Source: Nostoc sp. MG11 (lineage in GTDB: Bacteria; Cyanobacteriota; Cyanobacteriia; Cyanobacteriales; Nostocaceae). From it: a stretch of 64,000 nucleotides of DNA. A model generated the notes under the pieces. That model did no database searches. It was not told the origin of the DNA and saw only the letters and a list, made by a program, of their open reading frames with translations. Position numbers and translations under genes: made by a program. Below are positions 35,404 through 44,932 of the stretch, in pieces. The first letter of the stretch is position 1. Each line of letters opens with the position of its first letter. The stretch spans positions 52,317-116,316 of the forward strand of contig NZ_JACXXN010000019.1 in the NCBI RefSeq assembly GCF_014904695.1, written 5' to 3'.

Positions 35404-36285
35404 ATGAAAAATCTCTTGAAAGGCAACCATACCAGCAATCAAGGACGAATTGTCACTGCTTGGTTTTTGACTGCCATTTTGTCTGTTGGTAGTGGATTAA
35501 CTCTAATTAAAACTGCCTCAGCTGCTTCTGCAAATCTCTCGTTAGAAACTGGGAGTTCTTTGCGCTTAGCTTCTACAAAGAATCCTACTAGCAACCTGCC
35601 AGCAAATTTTCCTCAATCTGTCAAAAATGCCGTTTTACGAGCGGCATCTGTACGTTTGCAATTACCAATTTCTCAACTAACTATTATTGAAGCCCAAGAG
35701 CGAACTTGGAACAATGGCTGTTTAGAATTGGCTAATGCTGAGGAATTGTGTACCCAAGCTTTAGTACCAGGTTGGCGGATAGTTGTCGGGACTGCTAACC
35801 AAACTTTGGTTTATCATACCAATCAAAATGGTTCCGTAATCAAGCTAAATGAAAAGGCTAGCGAAACTAAACTGGCCCCTGTACCAATTCCCGCAAGTGA
35901 GTTACCACCACCATTAGACCAAGGTGTAGTGTTTCGGGAAATTTCTAGTGGAGGTATAGCTGGTAGAACCTACGAAACTGTTTTACTCAATGACGGGCGC
36001 TTGATTCGGGTACGGATTGGTGATGCTAATGATTCTGAGCGTAGTGTTCGCCGTGTTTCTGTGCAACAGGTAAAACGGTTTGAGCGACTATTAAAGAGAA
36101 GGGAATTTAGTGACTTCAAGAATCTGAGTTATCCAGCACCCAGCGGTTCTGCTGATTTCATCACCTACACCCTCACCAGTCAGGAGGGTACGGTTCAGTA
36201 CAGCGATATTTCTCAAGAGCATCTACCAAGGAAGTTACGAGCAGTAGTCACAACCTGGAATCAGATTATAAGCAACGCACAATGA
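35404..36285 (+). CDS. Exported protein of unknown function
   Basis: 293 residues. A signal peptide (VTAWFLTAILSVGSGLTLIKTASA) has a likely cut after ASA, near residue 40. The mature part has a domain at about 72-140, NFPQSVKNAVLRAASVRLQLPISQLTIIEAQERTWNNGCLELA...CTQALVPGWRIVV, with two cysteines that could form a disulfide. A second domain (180-290) has VLLNDGRLIRVRIG and FSDFKNLSYPAPSGSADFITYTLTSQ. The pattern recurs in cyanobacterial periplasmic proteins; I do not know an activity. It is probably monocistronic. Confidence 0.65.
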   Translation: MKNLLKGNHTSNQGRIVTAWFLTAILSVGSGLTLIKTASAASANLSLETGSSLRLASTKNPTSNLPANFPQSVKNAVLRAASVRLQLPISQLTIIEAQERTWNNGCLELANAEELCTQALVPGWRIVVGTANQTLVYHTNQNGSVIKLNEKASETKLAPVPIPASELPPPLDQGVVFREISSGGIAGRTYETVLLNDGRLIRVRIGDANDSERSVRRVSVQQVKRFERLLKRREFSDFKNLSYPAPSGSADFITYTLTSQEGTVQYSDISQEHLPRKLRAVVTTWNQIISNAQ

Positions 36286-36337
36286 TCATTTAGAGAGCGA
36301 TACGCTCTATCTCATTAATTTTAATGGTTAGATGGGT

Positions 36338-36400
36338 TTTTAGTAAGGATTTTAGTCCTTAATTTTTTAAGCACTAAAGTGCTTACTACGAACCTCTCAA
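36338..36400 (+). repeat. Nostoc-type interspersed repeat with two small hairpins
   Basis: AAGGATTTTAGTCCTT and TAAGCACTAAAGTGCTTA follow each other within TTAGTAAGG...TACTACGAACC. This looks like the common dispersed element 'AGTAAGGACTTTAGTCCTT ... GCACTAAAGTGC' of Nostoc genomes. It lies in a 314-base gap with no gene and may end the upstream transcript. Confidence 0.5.
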
Positions 36401-36599
36401 AACTTTTGCGACAGACCAGTAAGAACGTTAATTGTTGGGTTTCTACAAATATTTTTATTTATTCAGAGCAATAAAAAAGCGCTATTCAGTCTTTTTAAAA
36501 GCAAGACAAAACTAACTCCGTTTTATCTATCGGAATTTAGTTGTATTTTTTGATGTTTGATGGTAGTATTATACTTGTAGTAAATACTTCCGGCGATAG

Positions 36600-37199
36600 A
36601 TGAGCCATCAAAGTGGATACTCACACCACCGTTGGGTACAATCTCATAATCCTGCCAAGTTAGAGCTGAAACTGCTACAAAAGCAACAAAAAGAACCAAT
36701 GTTCTATTACTTTGCTTATGGCTCTTGTATGTGTCCGGTGGATTTGAAGCGATCGCTTGGCGAAAATACTCACCCTTATGTCATAGGGACTGGAATCCTC
36801 AAAGGCTACCGACTTGGGTTTTATCTATATTCTGATATGCGTAAATGTGGTGTTCTGGATGTAGTGAAAGACCCTAAAACCAGCGTCAAAGGTGTACTTT
36901 ATCAGTTACCATGGCGACTGAGTGAATATTTGGATAAACGTGAAGGTGTTTCCCAAAATGTCTATAGTCACGAATCAGTAGATATTCACTGCCAAGATCG
37001 GAAATACAAAAATGTTCGCACTTATATAGTGGTTAACAAGCTTACAGAAGAAGCCGCACCCAACGACTGGTACTTTAATGTTGTTTTACGAGGTGCTATT
37101 ACCTGCGGACTACCAGAAGAATATTGTTGGCATTTATTTAACCACATGCACCAATTACAACAGCGCTATCAAGACACGCAAATATTACGATTTGCATAA
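36600..37199 (+). CDS. Gamma-glutamylcyclotransferase-like (AIG2/GGCT fold) protein
   Basis: 199 residues; the domain begins at residue 34 with MFYYFAYGSCMCPVDL, so an ATG at 36699 may be the real start. The YGS signature binds the gamma-glutamyl group. VIGTGILKGYRLGFY, GVLDVVKDPKTSVKGVLYQLPWRLSEYLDKREGV contains the catalytic Glu region (DxxEGV). The family splits gamma-glutamyl dipeptides or glutathione to 5-oxoproline. It is cytosolic. It precedes the NIL-domain and selenium-binding protein genes by about 85 bases, consistent with a thiol metabolism theme. Confidence 0.8.
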   Translation: MSHQSGYSHHRWVQSHNPAKLELKLLQKQQKEPMFYYFAYGSCMCPVDLKRSLGENTHPYVIGTGILKGYRLGFYLYSDMRKCGVLDVVKDPKTSVKGVLYQLPWRLSEYLDKREGVSQNVYSHESVDIHCQDRKYKNVRTYIVVNKLTEEAAPNDWYFNVVLRGAITCGLPEEYCWHLFNHMHQLQQRYQDTQILRFA

Positions 37200-37284
37200 G
37201 AGTTTCAAAGGTGACGCTGAACTTATCAAGGGGATCTTTGTTTTTTGGCTCGGCTAAGAGTGAACTTCTGATAAGAGGAACAAG

Positions 37285-37881
37285 ATGATGATATCTACAA
37301 CTGTTAATTCCACGGTGAGTGACATCTGCATTCGTATTCCTCAGCACTACCATCGCCAACCAATTATCTCGCGATTAATTTCTAGCTACGATTTAACCGT
37401 CAATATTGCAGCAGCTCTTTTAAAAGTTGATAGCATAGACGATGGTTGGTTTAATCTAGAAATACAAGGTAGTTTTCAACAGGTAGAAGCAGGTATTGCC
37501 TATCTCCAAAAGCTGGATATAGAGATTGAGCAGCTAAATTTCAAAATCCTTGGGAAGGAAGGTATAGATATAAGCGATCGCTGTAGTCGCTTCCAGTCAA
37601 GTCCCCAAATCCAAGACAATCAAGCAAAATTTGATTGGAGCCTAATCCAAAAACAAACAAATCGGGCGAAGTTTCATGTCTGCATCTCCAAACACTACCG
37701 TTATTCTCCGGTAATTGCTGGGCTGGTTTCATTTGGATTAACTGTAAATATAGTTGGAGCTTCATTAAATACAAATACTAAAGATGATGGTTGGTTTGAT
37801 TTAGAAATTTGGGGTAATCCGCAGCAGATTGTTTTTGGCTTGAGGTATTTAAAACAGCTAGGCTTGCAAATTTGGTTATAA
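37285..37881 (+). CDS. Protein with two tandem NIL domains
   Basis: 198 residues with two copies of an ACT-like NIL domain. The first is at about residues 11-82 (ICIRIPQHYHRQPIISRLISS...DDGWFNLEIQGSFQQVEAGIAYLQ), the second at about 125-197 (FHVCISKHYRYSPVIAGLVS...DDGWFDLEIWGNPQQIVFGLRYLK). NIL domains bind methionine in MetN transporters and occur alone or with ferredoxins in sulfur pathways. There is no ABC or ferredoxin domain here. Its position immediately before an SBP56 gene (66-base gap, same strand) suggests a sulfur or selenium ligand. Confidence 0.85.
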   Translation: MMISTTVNSTVSDICIRIPQHYHRQPIISRLISSYDLTVNIAAALLKVDSIDDGWFNLEIQGSFQQVEAGIAYLQKLDIEIEQLNFKILGKEGIDISDRCSRFQSSPQIQDNQAKFDWSLIQKQTNRAKFHVCISKHYRYSPVIAGLVSFGLTVNIVGASLNTNTKDDGWFDLEIWGNPQQIVFGLRYLKQLGLQIWL

Positions 37882-37947
37882 GTTAATCGCCCAACCTGCC
37901 AAAATTCAAAATAATTACAATTCATAGTGTATTAGAGGTATAAAACT

Positions 37948-39300
37948 ATGACTCATGCTTGCTGTGGTCCTGGCTATGCTTCTCCAGAAGCAGCCATGAA
38001 TGCAGAAAGGGAAAAAGTGCTTTATGCGATCGCTCTCTATACGAATACAGGTATCGAACAGCCAGATTATCTTGCTACCGTAGACGTTGATCCCAATTCC
38101 CCAACCTACTCCCAAGTGATTCATCGCCTATCTGTACCTTATATTGGCGATGAGTTACATCACTTTGGCTGGAATGCTTGCAGTTCTTGTCATGGCGACG
38201 CTAATAAATCCCGGCGGTTCAGTGTGATTCCTGGACAACGCTCTAGCCGCATCTATGTTGTTGATACAGCAGATACAAAAGTACCCAAACTGCATAAAGT
38301 CATTGAACCAGAAGAAATTAAAGAAAAGACTAACTTAACCGCCCCTCATACAGTACACTGCTTAGCAGATGGTCATGTAATGATTTCCATGCTAGGTGAT
38401 AGCGAGGGGAATGGCCCCGGTGGCTTTTTGTTACTGAATGAGAACTTTGATATTGCTGGACGCTGGGAAAACAAAGCCGACACCATGAGATTTAACTATG
38501 ACTTTTGGTATCAGCCGCGTCATAACGTTATGGTGAGTAGTGAGTGGGGCGCACCCAAAACCTATTATGCTGGCTTTGACCTCAACGATGTAGCAGCTGA
38601 CAACTATGGTCATCATATACATTTCTGGGATTGGTCAAAACACGAAATTATCCAAAGTTTTGATTTGGGAGAAGAAGGATTACTTCCTTTAGAAGTGCGC
38701 TTTCACCATAACCCTGACAGTACTCATGGATTTGTCGCAGCAGCGCTTAGTAGTAATGTATGGCATTGGCACAAGTTTAACGGTTATTGGGAAATAGATA
38801 AAGTGATTGATGTGCCATCGGTGGAAGTGAAAGGCTGGCCTATCCCTGTGCCATCATTGATTACTGATATCTTGATTTCAATGTGCGATCGCTATATTTA
38901 TTTCTCCAATTGGTTGCATGGAGATATTCGCCAGTACGATATTAGCGATCCCTTTAATCCTAAACTCACTGGTCAAGTTTGGTGCGGTGGTTTGCTGGGT
39001 AACGGTGGTGAAGTTCAAAGTCATAAATTAGCTGGTGGGCCGCAAATGCTACAGCTAAGTCTTGATGGTAAACGGCTTTATGTAACGAATTCTTTATTTA
39101 GCACTTGGGATAATCAGTTTTACCCTGATATGTCCAAAACTGGCTCATATTTGTTGCAGATTGATTGCGATACTGAAAATGGCGGACTAAAAATCAACGA
39201 AAATTTTTATATTGATTTTGGTAAAGAACCCGCAGGCCCCGCTCGCGCTCATGAGATGCGCTATCCTGGCGGTGATTGTACTTCTGATATTTGGGTGTAG
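37948..39300 (+). CDS. Selenium-binding protein 56 / methanethiol oxidase family protein
   Basis: 450 residues with SBP56 hallmarks: N-terminal [16 protein letters not shown], the [16 protein letters not shown] motif (metal/selenium-binding Cys pair), [40 protein letters not shown] and [11 protein letters not shown] at the end. It forms a beta-propeller. The family includes copper-dependent methanethiol oxidases producing H2S, H2O2 and formaldehyde. The conserved His and Cys residues are present. It follows the NIL-domain gene; both are likely in one sulfur/selenium-related operon. Confidence 0.92.
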   Translation: MTHACCGPGYASPEAAMNAEREKVLYAIALYTNTGIEQPDYLATVDVDPNSPTYSQVIHRLSVPYIGDELHHFGWNACSSCHGDANKSRRFSVIPGQRSSRIYVVDTADTKVPKLHKVIEPEEIKEKTNLTAPHTVHCLADGHVMISMLGDSEGNGPGGFLLLNENFDIAGRWENKADTMRFNYDFWYQPRHNVMVSSEWGAPKTYYAGFDLNDVAADNYGHHIHFWDWSKHEIIQSFDLGEEGLLPLEVRFHHNPDSTHGFVAAALSSNVWHWHKFNGYWEIDKVIDVPSVEVKGWPIPVPSLITDILISMCDRYIYFSNWLHGDIRQYDISDPFNPKLTGQVWCGGLLGNGGEVQSHKLAGGPQMLQLSLDGKRLYVTNSLFSTWDNQFYPDMSKTGSYLLQIDCDTENGGLKINENFYIDFGKEPAGPARAHEMRYPGGDCTSDIWV

Positions 39301-39367
39301 CAAAGGGCAAGTAAAAATATATACTAATACGGTTTTTTACTGTTTCTCTAAATGGTGTTATGAACAT

Positions 39368-39784
39368 TTAATAACATTTACTAATAAATAAACAATAACG
39401 ATTATCGGCTGTCGGCTCATAACTTAAGTTGTCAGCAATCGTAGACATGATTTTCAAACCACGCCCACGCTCTTGATCATTTTCCTCTAATGTAGATGTT
39501 TCTCGCAATTGTTGCTCTAAGTTAAAGGGTTCACCTTGCGACCAAATGCGAATTTCTATCTGTTTATCTAACCGTAAAACTTCTATTTCAATAGGAGTTT
39601 CAATTGGTAAATTTTTGTGGGCATGTTCAACAATATTAGCAAAACCTTCTATTAGCAACGTTTGACATTGCCACCAAATTTGTTTATCTGGAATAGGTGG
39701 TTGATTTATCAGCTCGAACCAAGACAATACCTGAGACGAAGCGGCCAGGTCTGTATTAACTTTTAGATGAATGTGATGATTCAC
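39368..39784 (-). CDS. RsbW-like anti-sigma factor / serine kinase
   Basis: 138 residues with an HATPase_c fold of the RsbW/SpoIIAB type: N box LLIEGFANIVEHAHKN, G1 region (RIWSQGEPF, where the usual D-x-G-x-P reads less well) and G2 ERGRGLKIMSTIADNLSYE. Such proteins bind a sigma factor or other partner and phosphorylate a STAS antagonist. A REC-PP2C phosphatase gene is divergent to it and a STAS gene follows, giving a complete partner-switching set. It is cytosolic. Confidence 0.85.
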   Translation of the reverse strand: MNHHIHLKVNTDLAASSQVLSWFELINQPPIPDKQIWWQCQTLLIEGFANIVEHAHKNLPIETPIEIEVLRLDKQIEIRIWSQGEPFNLEQQLRETSTLEENDQERGRGLKIMSTIADNLSYEPTADNRYCLFISKCY

Positions 39785-39934
39785 TTTTTAGCAATTAAAA
39801 TAGTGTGACATTATCATATTCGAGAATTAATTTATTTAATTTGAGTAATTTTACTATACATTCTTAACTAAATTACATGTAATTTGAATGAGAGCAATTA
39901 TGTAGTTTTTATTCTATTTATTACAATGTAGTTT

Positions 39935-41125
39935 ATGTTAAAAATTTTAGTTATTGATGATGATCCTATCGTGCGAGCGGCACTTAAAAGAACACTCCAA
40001 AAACAGGGTTATGATACAACTGTAGCCAGCAATGGCGAGGAAGGAATCATACAAGCACAGCTGCTACGTCCGGCGTTAATCATCTGTGACTGGGTGATGT
40101 CACAGCTAGATGGATTGGAAGTATGTCGCCGAATTAAGGCAAATCCAGAGTTAGCAACTACTTTTTTTATTCTGTTGACTGCAAAGGGAGCAGCTCCAGG
40201 AGAAGAGGAAGATCGAGTAAGGGGATTGGACGCAGGAGCAGACGAGTTTGTCTCTAAGCCAATCGAGATGAATGAATTGAAAGCACGAGTCAGAGCAGGG
40301 CTGAGGTTACACCAACTCAATCAGGATTTACAAAGTCAAAAGCAAGTTTTAGAGACACTCAATCATAGTTTACAAACCCAAAAGCAAATTTTGGAAGCAG
40401 AATTGGCTGAGGCGGCTGATTATGTGCGATCGCTTCTACCCTCAGCGCTTATAGGAGCAGTCAGAGCAGAAGCACTGTTTATTCCCTCAACACAACTGGG
40501 AGGTGATAGCTTCGACTATTACTGGATCGATGATGATCATTTAGCTATTTATTTGTTGGATGTCTCAGGACATGGGGTAGGTTCAGCCCTATTATCTGTA
40601 TCTGTACTTAATGTTTTGCGATCGCAATCCTTGCCTAATACTAACTTTTGCCAACCTAGCGAAGTTCTCAAAGCACTTAATCATGCCTTCCAGATGAAAA
40701 ACCACGGTGATAAATACTTTACAATTTGGTATGGAGTTTATAACCGTCTTAAACGTCAACTCGTTTATGCCAACGCTGGACATCCACCAGGTGTACTGTT
40801 ATCAGGTACACCTGCAACAAAAATCCAAGTTAGACAATTAGACTCTTTAGATTTGCCTATTGGTTTTTTGCCTGATGTCAACTTTGATGATGCTGTCTTT
40901 GATATCGAAGAAAATAGCACTTTATACATCTTTAGTGATGGTGCTTACGAAATTAATCAGCCAGACAGCAAGATGTGGGGTATTGATGCTTTTATTGATT
41001 TATTAATCAACTGTAGCCAAGAAAATACTCGTCATCTAAACCAGATATTAGCCCACATTATGAACTTAAATACCAATAACAATTTTGATGATGATTTATC
41101 TCTACTAAAAGTTAGTTTTGGTTAG
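39935..41125 (+). CDS. Response regulator with PP2C (SpoIIE/RsbU) phosphatase output
   Basis: 396 residues. The receiver domain (1-120) has DDD at 8-10, phospho-acceptor D52 (IICDWVM) and K in FVSKPIE. A short coiled-coil linker holds two copies of LQ(S/T)QKQ(V/I)LE (about 127-153). The SpoIIE-type PP2C phosphatase (about 165-396) has GGDSFDYYWID, YLLDVSGHGVGSALLS (metal-binding Asp), YANAGHPPG and FDDDLSLLKV. It would dephosphorylate the STAS protein when its receiver is activated. Divergent from the RsbW-like gene and convergent with the STAS gene. Confidence 0.92.
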   Translation: MLKILVIDDDPIVRAALKRTLQKQGYDTTVASNGEEGIIQAQLLRPALIICDWVMSQLDGLEVCRRIKANPELATTFFILLTAKGAAPGEEEDRVRGLDAGADEFVSKPIEMNELKARVRAGLRLHQLNQDLQSQKQVLETLNHSLQTQKQILEAELAEAADYVRSLLPSALIGAVRAEALFIPSTQLGGDSFDYYWIDDDHLAIYLLDVSGHGVGSALLSVSVLNVLRSQSLPNTNFCQPSEVLKALNHAFQMKNHGDKYFTIWYGVYNRLKRQLVYANAGHPPGVLLSGTPATKIQVRQLDSLDLPIGFLPDVNFDDAVFDIEENSTLYIFSDGAYEINQPDSKMWGIDAFIDLLINCSQENTRHLNQILAHIMNLNTNNNFDDDLSLLKVSFG

Positions 41126-41192
41126 CTTGAATGAAATTTTTATCCAATCATCATTGGAATTAGCTATTGAGAATTCTCAATTGCTGAGTAAC

Positions 41193-41519
41193 TTATTGAG
41201 CTGCAAGTACTTGGCGATTGAATTCATCTTGATCGGCAAATGTTTGGAAAATTCGATCTAGCTTTGTTAATTCAAATAGCATCCTTACTTGATCATTAAC
41301 AGAGCAAACAAAGAGTTTGCCATCTGCTTTTCGCACCATTTGCATTGCCGATACTAGAGCGCCTAAACCAGAACTATCAACAAATTTTACATCTTTAAGA
41401 TCAATCAACAAAATATCAGATCCGTTCTTAATAATCTCACTAACTTCTTGACGTAGTTGATTGCCTCTAATACCATCTAAAATACCAGATGGTTCTAGTA
41501 CTGTTACTTTAGGATTCAT
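41193..41519 (-). CDS. STAS domain anti-sigma factor antagonist
   Basis: 108 residues. STAS fold with GILDGIRGNQLRQEV, then DILLIDLKDVKFVDSSGLGALVSAMQ, where S49/S50 in DSSGLG is the site phosphorylated by RsbW-like kinases. It completes a partner switch with the neighbouring kinase and phosphatase. It lies 73 bases downstream of the PIG-L deacetylase gene on the same strand, and so is next to the exopolysaccharide genes it may control. Confidence 0.92.
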   Translation of the reverse strand: MNPKVTVLEPSGILDGIRGNQLRQEVSEIIKNGSDILLIDLKDVKFVDSSGLGALVSAMQMVRKADGKLFVCSVNDQVRMLFELTKLDRIFQTFADQDEFNRQVLAAQ

Positions 41520-41592
41520 AGTTTTAAATTCCTACTATTTTGTACATTGCTATTTTGACATTTGACTACTAAAACGGCAAGGTATTATACAA

Positions 41593-42303
41593 TTATTCTT
41601 GTATTAATACTTGTTTATTACTATTTGCCATTGCAGCAAAGAAGCTAGCATCAACCCATTGGCGAGCAATTTCAAAAGCTTCAAAATAACCATCCTTTTG
41701 ACCTAATTCTCGTGCCCAAAATCGAGATAAAACGAGTATGGCGTCAAGTTGCATAAATGCTTTAGACATCTCTGATTCATAACAACCAATAGCTGCAACT
41801 TTTTCTTCAATTACAGAGGTTATATCCACAAAAAAGTTTGGTTCAAACCCGCGCAAAAAAACAGGTGGTGCTGAATACCAAAGAGGAATATTTTTGCGAG
41901 TAGCGACATTGGAAATTGCGATCGCACATACCTCATGATCTCTATGCCCATATTTTTCAGATTGTGGTGCATGAGTAATAATCAGATTTGGTTGCCAACG
42001 CTTAATAGCTTCTTCTGCGACTTTAATCACTGTTTGTGTTGAGAAATTACACTCCTCAAGAGCATAAAACTCGTAAGTTGCGCCGATAATTTTACCAGCT
42101 GCCTCTGCTTCTTGATGACGTGTACCCTTCACAGCCGAGCTAGAAAGACTGCCATCAGTCAAAATCAAGCAGCGAACGTTCCATCCGGTCTTAGACATTA
42201 GACTGAGAGTACCGGCAGCAGGTAATACTTCATCATCAGCATGAGCATAAATTGTCAAGACAGTTTGCTGAGCAAATTTGTCGGAGTCTAGATAAGTGTT
42301 CAT
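41593..42303 (-). CDS. PIG-L family deacetylase
   Basis: 236 residues. The LmbE/PIG-L zinc site is complete: IYAHADDEVLPAAGTL (AHxDDE type), LILTDGSLSS, THAPQSEKYGHRDHEVCAIAI (HxxH-type third ligand). The family removes acetyl groups from N-acetylglucosamine-containing molecules. It has no signal peptide, so it acts in the cytosol. Its place next to a cellulose-synthase-like GT2 suggests deacetylation of an amino-sugar precursor or lipid-linked sugar. It is separated from that gene by 134 bases with the short repeat AGTCATTAGTCATTTGTCC. Confidence 0.9.
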   Translation of the reverse strand: MNTYLDSDKFAQQTVLTIYAHADDEVLPAAGTLSLMSKTGWNVRCLILTDGSLSSSAVKGTRHQEAEAAGKIIGATYEFYALEECNFSTQTVIKVAEEAIKRWQPNLIITHAPQSEKYGHRDHEVCAIAISNVATRKNIPLWYSAPPVFLRGFEPNFFVDITSVIEEKVAAIGCYESEMSKAFMQLDAILVLSRFWARELGQKDGYFEAFEIARQWVDASFFAAMANSNKQVLIQE

Positions 42304-42437
42304 AGCTTTTTACTTTGTTAAATTGGATTTACTAACATCATGGAAATTGTCCTTAGTCATTAGTCATTTGTCCTTTGTATATACAAATAACTAATGACAT
42401 CCACAACTAAAAAGCATGTGATTAGTAAGCACGTCAA

Positions 42438-44453
42438 TTAGACATCTTTTGATGGTTGCCAGAAAGAAGCGCGGATAATAGCGGATAAAAGTAATAAATT
42501 ATAGATAGCCCAAGCACTATTTAGCAGGTGAACCCAAGGAGAATTTAAATGACCAATTGCAAAGCGGTAAATACTCCACAATATACCTAAAATAGTGAGT
42601 AAGAAAACGAGCAATTGAGGCCAAACAAGTTGGAGATAAATTCCAGATTGTCGCTGCTTAGGCGTTACTTGGAATTTAAGATTACCTCCAACAAACACAC
42701 TCAAGACTGCTTGGATAAATAGAGGAAATAAAGCGATCGCGTATTGCTCGGCTCGCCAAACTTCTCTAGCGGGAATACCCCAAGTAGCTGCCATGAAAGT
42801 CAAGCGATTGAGCATAAAAGCTGGAAAAAAGTGGAGAGCAAAATCAGGGCCATAGGTTTTAACTGGAACTATGTCCGTGAAAAAATAAATAATTGGGCAA
42901 GAGATAAAAACAACAGTAGCAAAACCCGAAAAGTAGCTATACATTGTCTTAAAATAATGCAGCCGTTGCCAAAATGTTAGCCCTGCTTTCGTGAGTGGAT
43001 TTTCTCGAAGTAGCACTTGAATAGTACCTTGTGCCCACCGAAGTCGCTGTTTTAAAGTAGATTTTAAGTCATCGGGTGCTAAACCTTCTGCTAAAAGCTC
43101 ATGATGATAAACAGATTTCCAACCAGCACCATGCAAACGCATAGCTGTATTCATATCTTCTGTAATACTGTTGCTAGATACACCACCAACTAATTGAAAT
43201 TCATCTAAACGTTTTTCATCTTTAGCAAACTCATCAGAAAAGTATTGCAATCCAACATTAATTAGTGCTTCACGCCTCAATATTGCATCTGTTCCTGTAT
43301 AGAATGCGGCATTCATGCCATCTTTTCCCTGTTGGAGTGGGCCATAAAATAGATGTGCTTGATGGCCAAAAGGATCGCCTGGAGGAATGTTGTAAAAATC
43401 CTGGGGAGTTTGCACAAAAGCAATTCGATTCTGCTCGTATTTTCCTGTGAAAATATTGTAAGTGTAGAAATATGGCAAGACACGCTTGAGAAATTGTGGC
43501 TTGGGGATATGATCAGCATCCAAGGTAAGAATAAAATCTCCTGAAGTTTCTCCAGAAAAAATCGCATAATTGAGATTGCCAGCTTTAGCATGATGAGGTA
43601 CGCCAACTGGTTTAGGACGAGCAATGTAGCGAAAACGAGCGAGTTCAACTAGCTCAAGTTCTTTTTGGCGAATAGCTTCTTCTAATAAGAGCCGTTCAGC
43701 AGTGAGGCGATCGCTTAATGTTGTTGCAGGAGAATTGCTAATACTTTGATGAGCAGGATGTAACCATAGAATTAACTGTTGCAGACTTTGTACAAATCCG
43801 GCAGCAGTTTGGTCAAGACTTTGAGCTTGTTCTGGTGATAATTCTTGCAACCATTGTTCAGCTGCTTGAGTATTAGGTGTCAAATTTTCGAGTTGCTGAA
43901 AGCGCTTTAATAAATAAGCATGTTCTGCATCAATCCGAGTGGCTTCTTGCTGTAACAGTGGTGACTGTAAATCTTCGATACACAGCTTTTCCGTCATAGC
44001 TCGTATAGCAGCTGAATTACCATCATCTAACACATAAACGCGCAACTTTGTTGGAGGATAATCAATTGCTAGAGCCGCCTGAGCAGTTTGTTCTACAATT
44101 TCTGGTGGTTCGTTGTAACATGTCACAAACACATCTACTGTAGGCCATTCAGGTCTAGGTAGAGGTGGGGTCATCTGGTCGATAGACTTAATCTGTCGGA
44201 TTAAAGGACGCCACAAGCCAATCACAAACATCACACCGCCAAAAAAGCTATAAATTTCTGCTAGCAGCAACGGAATAGAGAGCCACAGCGCATCAAAATT
44301 GATTGAATGAGTGATGCGCCATTGCAAATACCAAATACCAAAAATTAAATTGATTTCTGCCAAGTAGCGAAATAATAGCGTTCTTTTTTTTAAGCTTGAG
44401 CGACTATTGCCTGAAAAAGTTAATGAATCGTCAATAATGGGAACTGAAGTCAT
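42438..44453 (-). CDS. Cellulose-synthase-like processive family 2 glycosyltransferase
   Basis: 671 residues. Two N-terminal spans (YLAEINLIFGIWYLQW; LLLAEIYSFFGGVMFVIGLW), then the GT-A domain: TCYNEPPEIV (near 112), VLDDGN (near 143), TLDADH (near 311), SITEDMNTAMRLH (TED catalytic base), QRLRWAQGT (near 471, QxxRW of processive enzymes). Five or so C-terminal spans form the channel. The BcsA-type PilZ domain for cyclic-di-GMP is absent. A helical insert of about 110 residues (165-275) separates the DDG and DxD motifs. It polymerises a beta-linked polysaccharide and extrudes it; cellulose versus poly-GlcNAc is open. Confidence 0.9.
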   Translation of the reverse strand: MTSVPIIDDSLTFSGNSRSSLKKRTLLFRYLAEINLIFGIWYLQWRITHSINFDALWLSIPLLLAEIYSFFGGVMFVIGLWRPLIRQIKSIDQMTPPLPRPEWPTVDVFVTCYNEPPEIVEQTAQAALAIDYPPTKLRVYVLDDGNSAAIRAMTEKLCIEDLQSPLLQQEATRIDAEHAYLLKRFQQLENLTPNTQAAEQWLQELSPEQAQSLDQTAAGFVQSLQQLILWLHPAHQSISNSPATTLSDRLTAERLLLEEAIRQKELELVELARFRYIARPKPVGVPHHAKAGNLNYAIFSGETSGDFILTLDADHIPKPQFLKRVLPYFYTYNIFTGKYEQNRIAFVQTPQDFYNIPPGDPFGHQAHLFYGPLQQGKDGMNAAFYTGTDAILRREALINVGLQYFSDEFAKDEKRLDEFQLVGGVSSNSITEDMNTAMRLHGAGWKSVYHHELLAEGLAPDDLKSTLKQRLRWAQGTIQVLLRENPLTKAGLTFWQRLHYFKTMYSYFSGFATVVFISCPIIYFFTDIVPVKTYGPDFALHFFPAFMLNRLTFMAATWGIPAREVWRAEQYAIALFPLFIQAVLSVFVGGNLKFQVTPKQRQSGIYLQLVWPQLLVFLLTILGILWSIYRFAIGHLNSPWVHLLNSAWAIYNLLLLSAIIRASFWQPSKDV

Positions 44454-44473
44454 GTTGATACCAAAAATAATAA

Positions 44474-44841
44474 TTAATGGGCTAGTGGATATCTACCTCT
44501 AGCTTTGTAAAGCAGACTTTCTAAAATGAGCGCATTAGTTCTAACATCAACGAAGTATTAATACTGAGTTTGTGATTTTCATATCGTCCTGACAGGTAGC
44601 CGCGATTTTTATCAGCCAAATTCTGAGCAAAGTCTCGCAGCATTTGACAGTAAAAGTCATTTGGCATGAGAGCAAACCAGTAAAATGTTGCTTTAGTACT
44701 GACAAACCGTAAGTAATGATTAGCAAAGTTGTAAATTTTCATATCCGTTCTCTTGCGGTCAGACACGTAATGAAGCCATTGCCTCATAACCAGTATTCCC
44801 AAGTACGCTTTATGATTAACAGACGTAACTTCATAAAGCAC
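44474..44841 (-). pseudogene. Remnant of a DUF3131 domain (C-terminal part, frameshifted)
   Basis: On the reverse strand the segment LRFVSTKATFYWFALMPNDF...NRGYLSGRYENHKLSINTSL aligns by eye with the last 60 residues of the two DUF3131 genes nearby (RSVSTKAAFGWRYLFPDN...GGYYAGIYEESKQPNKALTGN). After about residue 98 the frame ends in RSF-stop. In the next frame the DUF3131 ending is restored (ALILESLLYKARGRYPL, stop at 44474). The N-terminal four-fifths of the domain are missing. It is a decayed third copy lying between the GT2 and the two-domain DUF3131 gene. Confidence 0.7.
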
Positions 44842-44884
44842 AAAAAACTAAATGGGATTACAGCGATTTTCAATTGAATTGCTT

Positions 44885-44914
44885 GTAGGGTGGGCATTGC
44901 AATGCCCATCCTAC
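44885..44914. repeat. Near-perfect palindromic hairpin
   Basis: GTAGGGTGGGCATT pairs with AATGCCCATCCTAC across two bases, with one G-T mismatch. It is a typical dispersed Nostoc palindrome, 19 bases past the end of the two-domain DUF3131 gene. It may act as its terminator, although no T run follows. Confidence 0.6.
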
Positions 44915-44932
44915 ATAAAATCCTCGTTTTCC

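Noticed and set aside
39368..41519. Identity with the HmpUVW hormogonium partner-switching system of Nostoc punctiforme
   Set aside because: The protein set is of the same kind, but many cyanobacteria have several such modules and gene order alone cannot prove orthology.
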